Positions 59,783 through 64,000 of a stretch of 64,000 nt of DNA are shown piece after piece (positions within the stretch are counted from its first letter, which is position 1; each line of letters opens with the position of its first letter). The position numbers and the translations under genes are program-made. This DNA is from Metabacillus crassostreae (GTDB lineage Bacteria > Bacillota > Bacilli > Bacillales > Bacillaceae). The notes beneath the pieces are model-generated. The model was not told the origin of the DNA. It worked only from the letters and a program-made list of their open reading frames with translations, and ran no database searches. The stretch covers positions 496,001-560,000 of the forward strand of contig NZ_JAFBDU010000002.1 in NCBI RefSeq assembly GCF_016908395.1. Direction: 5' to 3'.

Positions 59783-61302
59783 TTCGCATCCCTCAAATCC
59801 ACGTGCATATTCACATGCTTTATATTATGATTAGCTTGCTTTTCAATTGCATTTGTAGTGATTCGTGCTGATTCTAAAATCGTGGGAAGACCACTACCTG
59901 GATGTGTTCCACCACCAACTAACCAACAGCGTTTTAGTTCCTCAAATTCATTATGCGGCCTTAGCACCATCATTTGTGTTAGCTGATGACCTAGATTAAA
60001 TGTAGCTCCTTCGTAAACAAAAATATCTTCTTCCCAATTTCTTGGTGTTATTATTTTTTCTACTTTAATATGACTCTCAATATCTTTAAACTCAGTTTTT
60101 TCTTGAATTGTTTTTAACACTAATTCTCTAAAACTATCCTTATGAGCTTCCCAATCTATCTGACTTAAATTGCTAGGAACAGGAGCTAAAATATATAAAG
60201 CTGAATGACCTTTTGGTGCTAAAGTTTGATCTGTTACACTGGCATTCTGAATATATACAGAAGGGTCTTTTGGCATCGTAAACGTTTTTGTTATTTCCTC
60301 AACATTCTTTTTATAGTCTTCTGCAAACACTATTGTGTGATGTGGAAGATCATATTGTTTATCTAAACCCAAATAAATCATAAATGTTGAACATGAATAT
60401 TTTTTCTTTTTCAGCTTTTTCTTAGAGTATTTTCTTAAAACACCATCATCAACAAGATTTGTCATAACATGTGCAAAGTCACCATTAATAATAACTTCAT
60501 CCGCTTTAATTTTTTCGCCATTTTCAAGCTCGATCCCAGTAACTGTTTTACCTTTAAGTAATAGCTTTTTCACACCTTTATTTAAATGTATTTTCCCTCC
60601 AAGCTCTTCAAAAGCTTTTGCCATTGCTTTAGATAGCTGATTCACTCCGCCTTTAGGATGATAAATTCCATATTCATGCTCCATATAAGAAAGGATTGAA
60701 AATGCTCCTGGACATTCCCATGGTGACATTCCTAAATATTTCGATTGAAATGTAAAAGCAAGCTTCATTCTTTCATCTTTAAAATATCTCGATAACACTT
60801 CATATAAACTTTTCGAAATTGTTAATTGAGGTAATGCTTTAATAACTTTCCATCTAAAATAATCATAAAAATGATCCATTTTACTTTGTAATATAGGAGT
60901 TAGGGCATTCATTTTCTTTCTTGTATCATCCATAAATCGTTTATAGCCATCACCTTCACCTGGAGCTATATGATTTAATCTTTGTATCATCTCTCGTTCA
61001 TTTCTTGTCATATTAATGGTAGCATCATCAAATATCAGTTGGTACATCTCTTCAAGTTCAATAAGATCTACATAATCATGCAAGTTCTTACCCGTAGAGT
61101 GGAAAATTTCCTCAGCGATATGAACCATACTTAAAAAGGTAGGACCCATATCAAATGTATAGCCCTGTTCTTCAATAGAAGCGTTTCGGCCACCTATGTA
61201 TGATTGTTTTTCAAATAGATCTACATCGTACCCTTTACTAGCTAACATCATCGCAGCTGCTAACCCTCCAGGTCCAGCTCCAATCACAACCATTTTTTTC
61301 AT
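59779..61302 (-). CDS. Carotenoid desaturase of the CrtN family (copy 1)
   Basis: This 507-residue flavoprotein starts MKKMVVIGAGPGGLAAAMML after TTGGAGGG; the longer frame from 61329 has no ribosome binding site. Family features are DMGPTFLSM near the N-terminus and GGGTHPGSGLPTILESAR at the C-terminus. It is first in a three-gene operon with copy 2 and crtM. Its length and the tail LTQMMVLRPHNEF fit CrtN/CrtNc-type enzymes. It may act on a different bond or oxidise ends further. Confidence 0.85.
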   Translation of the reverse strand: MKKMVVIGAGPGGLAAAMMLASKGYDVDLFEKQSYIGGRNASIEEQGYTFDMGPTFLSMVHIAEEIFHSTGKNLHDYVDLIELEEMYQLIFDDATINMTRNEREMIQRLNHIAPGEGDGYKRFMDDTRKKMNALTPILQSKMDHFYDYFRWKVIKALPQLTISKSLYEVLSRYFKDERMKLAFTFQSKYLGMSPWECPGAFSILSYMEHEYGIYHPKGGVNQLSKAMAKAFEELGGKIHLNKGVKKLLLKGKTVTGIELENGEKIKADEVIINGDFAHVMTNLVDDGVLRKYSKKKLKKKKYSCSTFMIYLGLDKQYDLPHHTIVFAEDYKKNVEEITKTFTMPKDPSVYIQNASVTDQTLAPKGHSALYILAPVPSNLSQIDWEAHKDSFRELVLKTIQEKTEFKDIESHIKVEKIITPRNWEEDIFVYEGATFNLGHQLTQMMVLRPHNEFEELKRCWLVGGGTHPGSGLPTILESARITTNAIEKQANHNIKHVNMHVDLRDAK

Positions 61303-61342
61303 GATGAATGCCCTCCAATAAGTGTACATATATTATACAAAC

Positions 61343-61371
61343 ATTATACATAGTAACTATAGAAAACTCAA
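61343..61371 (-). promoter_or_regulatory. Sigma-A-type promoter of the crtN-crtN-crtM operon
   Basis: On the minus strand TTGAGT (61366-61371) and TATAAT (61343-61348) are 17 bp apart, 41 bp upstream of the ATG. A second TATAAT follows about 10 bp downstream. Confidence 0.78.
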
Positions 61372-61504
61372 ACATTAATAACCTGTTAATACGCTAGCTT
61401 CTACTATAAATAATTTTACTTATGTCCTTATATGTAAAAAGTACAAGTTTTATGAATTTTTTAGGCATATAGTTTAAGTAATTCCCTCAAGTTCTTATGA
61501 AAAC

Positions 61505-61540
61505 AAAAAGAACCGCTCCTTTAAAGAGCAGTTCTTTTTG
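61505..61540 (-). terminator. Terminator of asnO
   Basis: AAAAAGAACTGCTC and GAGCGGTTCTTTTT form a stem with one wobble around a short loop. TTTTTG follows on the minus strand. Confidence 0.88.
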
Positions 61541-61549
61541 TGATCTATT

Positions 61550-63400
61550 TTATCTTTCATCTAAATTAATAGAATAACTATCAAACCAAACATGAATTTG
61601 TGCAAGATGAGCAAGTAGCTGTGGTCCTGACATTAATTGTCCAAACCATGGTACTTGAAAAGCTTTTCCTTCTGATTGGATAATATCGTTTAGCTTTTGT
61701 TCATTTAATAAGACATGCAGTATTGAATCCTTTTTACTCACAAGTGATTGTAACCATTCTTTTACTAGTCTTGTATACTCAGGATTATGTGTTTTAGGAT
61801 ACGGACTCTTCTTTCGGTATAATACTTCGTCCGGTAGGATACCTTCTAACGCTTTTCTTAAGATTCCTTTTTCACGGTTTCCATGCATCTTCATATCCCA
61901 CGGGATATTCCATGCATATTCGACAAGTCGATGATCAGCAAATGGTACACGAACCTCAAGACTTGCTCCCATACTCATTCGATCTTTTCGATCAAGTAAA
62001 TTAGTCATAAACCAATGCATATTTAAATAGAAAAGTTGACGTCTTTGCGTTTCTAATTTTGATTCACCTTCAAGAATAGGTGTTTCATTGACTGTATCTT
62101 GATAACGAGCTTGAACATACTCATTTAGCTTTAATTTTTCCTGCCATTCTGGTTTTAACAAGCTATTTCTTTCATCCGTTGATCGCATCCATGGAAATGC
62201 TTTGTTTGCAAGATCCTCTGGTCGATGAAACCAAGGATATCCTCCAAATATTTCATCAGCACACTCACCTGATAAACCAACAACGAATTCCTTTTTAATT
62301 TCTCTACAGAACCATAGAAGAGAAGAATCAACATCTGCCATACCCGGTAAATCACGAACAGACGTTGCCTCAATTAAGTGATCAACAAGTTCTTGTTGCT
62401 TTATTACGCTACTATGATGGACAGTATTAAATGTATCACTCATTTTTTTGATCCATGGACCATCAGAATTTGGTTGGAATTCGTTTGCCTTAAAGAATTG
62501 CTCATTATCCTCATAATCTATTGAATAGGTATGAAGTCTTCCCTTACCCTCATTTTTATAATGCTCAGCAGCAATTGCAGTTATTGCACTAGAATCAACA
62601 CCACCGGAAAGGAATGTACATAAAGGTACATCTGATACTAGTTGTCGCTTTACTGCATCAGTAAATAAATAACGTACCTTTTCTGCTGTTTCATCAACAT
62701 TTTCTTCATGTGGCTTACTCTCTACATCCCAATATCTCCACTTCTTCAGTCCATCCTTTGTATAAATTAAAGCATGTGCTGGACGTAGTTCATCAATTCC
62801 TTTAAACACTCCAACTCCAGGAGTTCTTGAAGGACCTACACCGAAGATTTCTGATAATCCATTTTTATCGATCACTGCTGAAACTGAAGGATGCGCTAAT
62901 ATTGCCTTCAACTCTGAACCAAATATTAAAGAACCATTTTCTTCTTTATAAAATAATGGTTTCACTCCTAAACGGTCTCTTCCAATAAACAATTTCTCTT
63001 TGGTTGAATCCCAAACAGCAAATGCAAAAATACCATTCAAGTGGTGAACACATTCCTCTTCCCATTCAATATAAGCTTGTAATAAAACCTCAGTATCAGA
63101 ATGACCTTTAAATGTATATCCACGTGACAGCAGCTCTTTACGAATATCTTCTGTATTATAAAGCTCACCATTGTAGCAAATTGTATAAGTATGACCATCC
63201 TTTGAACGAGTCATAGGCTGAACTCCACCAGAAGGATCCACAACTACTAGGCGTTTATGTCCAAACAATACATGATTTTCTCCCCAAATGTTTGTATCGT
63301 CAGGACCTCTTTTTGCTAAAGTTTCTGCCATTTTTTTGATTGTACTTTGTTCTCCACTTATATTTCCTTTAAAATTAATCCAACCTGTAATTCCACACAT
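61550..63400 (-). CDS. asnO: Glutamine-hydrolysing asparagine synthetase AsnO
   Basis: This 616-residue enzyme has an N-terminal Ntn glutaminase domain (Cys2 in MCGITGW, GHKRL and the YNGELYN loop). The C-terminal synthetase domain has the ATP loop LSGGVDSSAI. The length and location between the yisP-type gene and yisN match B. subtilis asnO, which is linked to sporulation. The ATG follows GGGAGATG. It is divergent from yisN. Confidence 0.93.
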   Translation of the reverse strand: MCGITGWINFKGNISGEQSTIKKMAETLAKRGPDDTNIWGENHVLFGHKRLVVVDPSGGVQPMTRSKDGHTYTICYNGELYNTEDIRKELLSRGYTFKGHSDTEVLLQAYIEWEEECVHHLNGIFAFAVWDSTKEKLFIGRDRLGVKPLFYKEENGSLIFGSELKAILAHPSVSAVIDKNGLSEIFGVGPSRTPGVGVFKGIDELRPAHALIYTKDGLKKWRYWDVESKPHEENVDETAEKVRYLFTDAVKRQLVSDVPLCTFLSGGVDSSAITAIAAEHYKNEGKGRLHTYSIDYEDNEQFFKANEFQPNSDGPWIKKMSDTFNTVHHSSVIKQQELVDHLIEATSVRDLPGMADVDSSLLWFCREIKKEFVVGLSGECADEIFGGYPWFHRPEDLANKAFPWMRSTDERNSLLKPEWQEKLKLNEYVQARYQDTVNETPILEGESKLETQRRQLFYLNMHWFMTNLLDRKDRMSMGASLEVRVPFADHRLVEYAWNIPWDMKMHGNREKGILRKALEGILPDEVLYRKKSPYPKTHNPEYTRLVKEWLQSLVSKKDSILHVLLNEQKLNDIIQSEGKAFQVPWFGQLMSGPQLLAHLAQIHVWFDSYSINLDER

Positions 63401-63609
63401 GTAAGCATCATCTCCCTAGCATAAATTTTCCTTCTATACTTACCTATCCGCCTATGTCCTTTAACAGATGTAGGTATCTTATGCCCACTTTTACAGAATG
63501 TTGAATTGTCCAATATCATTTTTTATGCATATTTTTCTCTTGTTTTGTCTAAAACGGATGATAGCGCATTTTTTACACATATATTCACTTTCAACTGGAG
63601 GGTAATTGC

Positions 63610-64000
63610 ATGAGTCCATATAAACGAACAGATCTATTATTAAATCAAGAACGTTCGTACTTAACTGGACTGATTGAAGTAACGAACAATCAGTACGTCA
63701 TTTATGATGATATGAGTGATGAGCTTCATTTATTAGAAGAAATTAAAGAGCCACATCTAGAGATACTTAGTCCAATTGGCTGGAAATCCTGTAAATGGTT
63801 AGGTTTAGGTAAGGTAAAAACGGAGGCGGGGGTTTTCTCAATAAGCTGCGGAGATACTGTTCGTATAAAAAAAAGTCTTCCGTTTGCATTAGATGAAATG
63901 CTTAAGGAGCTTCAAGATGAAACATTTATAAAACTACTAAAACATCTTAATTCAAAAGGTTTTTCACCCTTCGACTGTATCTATTCTTACAACCAGTTAT
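63610..64000 (+). CDS. yisN: YisN-like protein (DUF2777), truncated by the window edge
   Basis: The first 130 codons are present, starting MSPYKRTDLLLNQERSYLTG with GGAGGG before the ATG. The protein appears soluble and mixed in charge (for example EIKEPHLEILSPIGWKSCKW). No catalytic motif is visible. I assign it to DUF2777/YisN mainly because it is divergent from asnO, where B. subtilis has yisN. Function unknown. Confidence 0.65.
   Translation, partial: MSPYKRTDLLLNQERSYLTGLIEVTNNQYVIYDDMSDELHLLEEIKEPHLEILSPIGWKSCKWLGLGKVKTEAGVFSISCGDTVRIKKSLPFALDEMLKELQDETFIKLLKHLNSKGFSPFDCIYSYNQL

Overview
The window is low-GC chromosomal DNA from an endospore-forming Bacillaceae bacterium related to, but not, Bacillus subtilis. 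Gene order is nearly the mirror image of the B. subtilis 168 block running from yisN/asnO through yit genes, arg genes, fabHF, trpS and opp to yjbC. Most genes open with strong GGAGG-type ribosome binding sites, and GTG or TTG starts are common. No rRNA, tRNA, prophage, transposase or CRISPR array is visible. The genus cannot be fixed from sequence alone; the carotenoid genes suggest a pigmented Bacillus/Metabacillus-type organism.

Layout. 1-8.7 kb: truncated yjbC, an exported glycoside-hydrolase-like protein, and the oppABCDF oligopeptide importer (minus strand). 8.7-10 kb: trpS under a tryptophan T-box. 10-18 kb: yjbA, yjaZ, the fatty acid initiation operon fabH-fabF with a FapR-like operator, a small acidic protein, med-comZ, and two yjaV/yjaU-position genes. 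18.5-20.6 kb: yjzD, yjzC, uppP and a 243-bp tandem duplication. 20.6-30.1 kb: a seven-gene arginine operon argC-J-B-D-carA-carB-argF. 30.6-41 kb: small proteins, yitW, yitV, yitU, yitT, yitS, a lipoprotein-chemoreceptor operon with a sigma-D-type promoter, yitL and yitK. 41.1-46.7 kb: a SAM (S-box) riboswitch followed by yitJ and a B12-dependent metH. 47-51.2 kb: a sigma-B-type stress SDR, a membrane-anchored amylase-like protein that has lost its catalytic residues, and an intact neopullulanase. 51.5-61.3 kb: yisR/yisQ, then a carotenoid locus of two convergent operons (cruF-like, acyltransferase and crtP-like against two crtN-like desaturases and crtM). 61.5-64 kb: asnO and truncated yisN.

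The most notable points are: (i) the carotenoid cluster sits exactly where B. subtilis has only yisP; (ii) the GH13 pseudoenzyme lies beside an active relative; (iii) a solitary BMP-type lipoprotein is paired with a chemoreceptor; (iv) a roughly 120-bp repeat family has four copies, all in one orientation, whose stems differ in sequence but keep their pairing. No wholly new defence or mobile system was found. Function calls rest on recognised motifs, synteny and recalled family knowledge; no database search was run.
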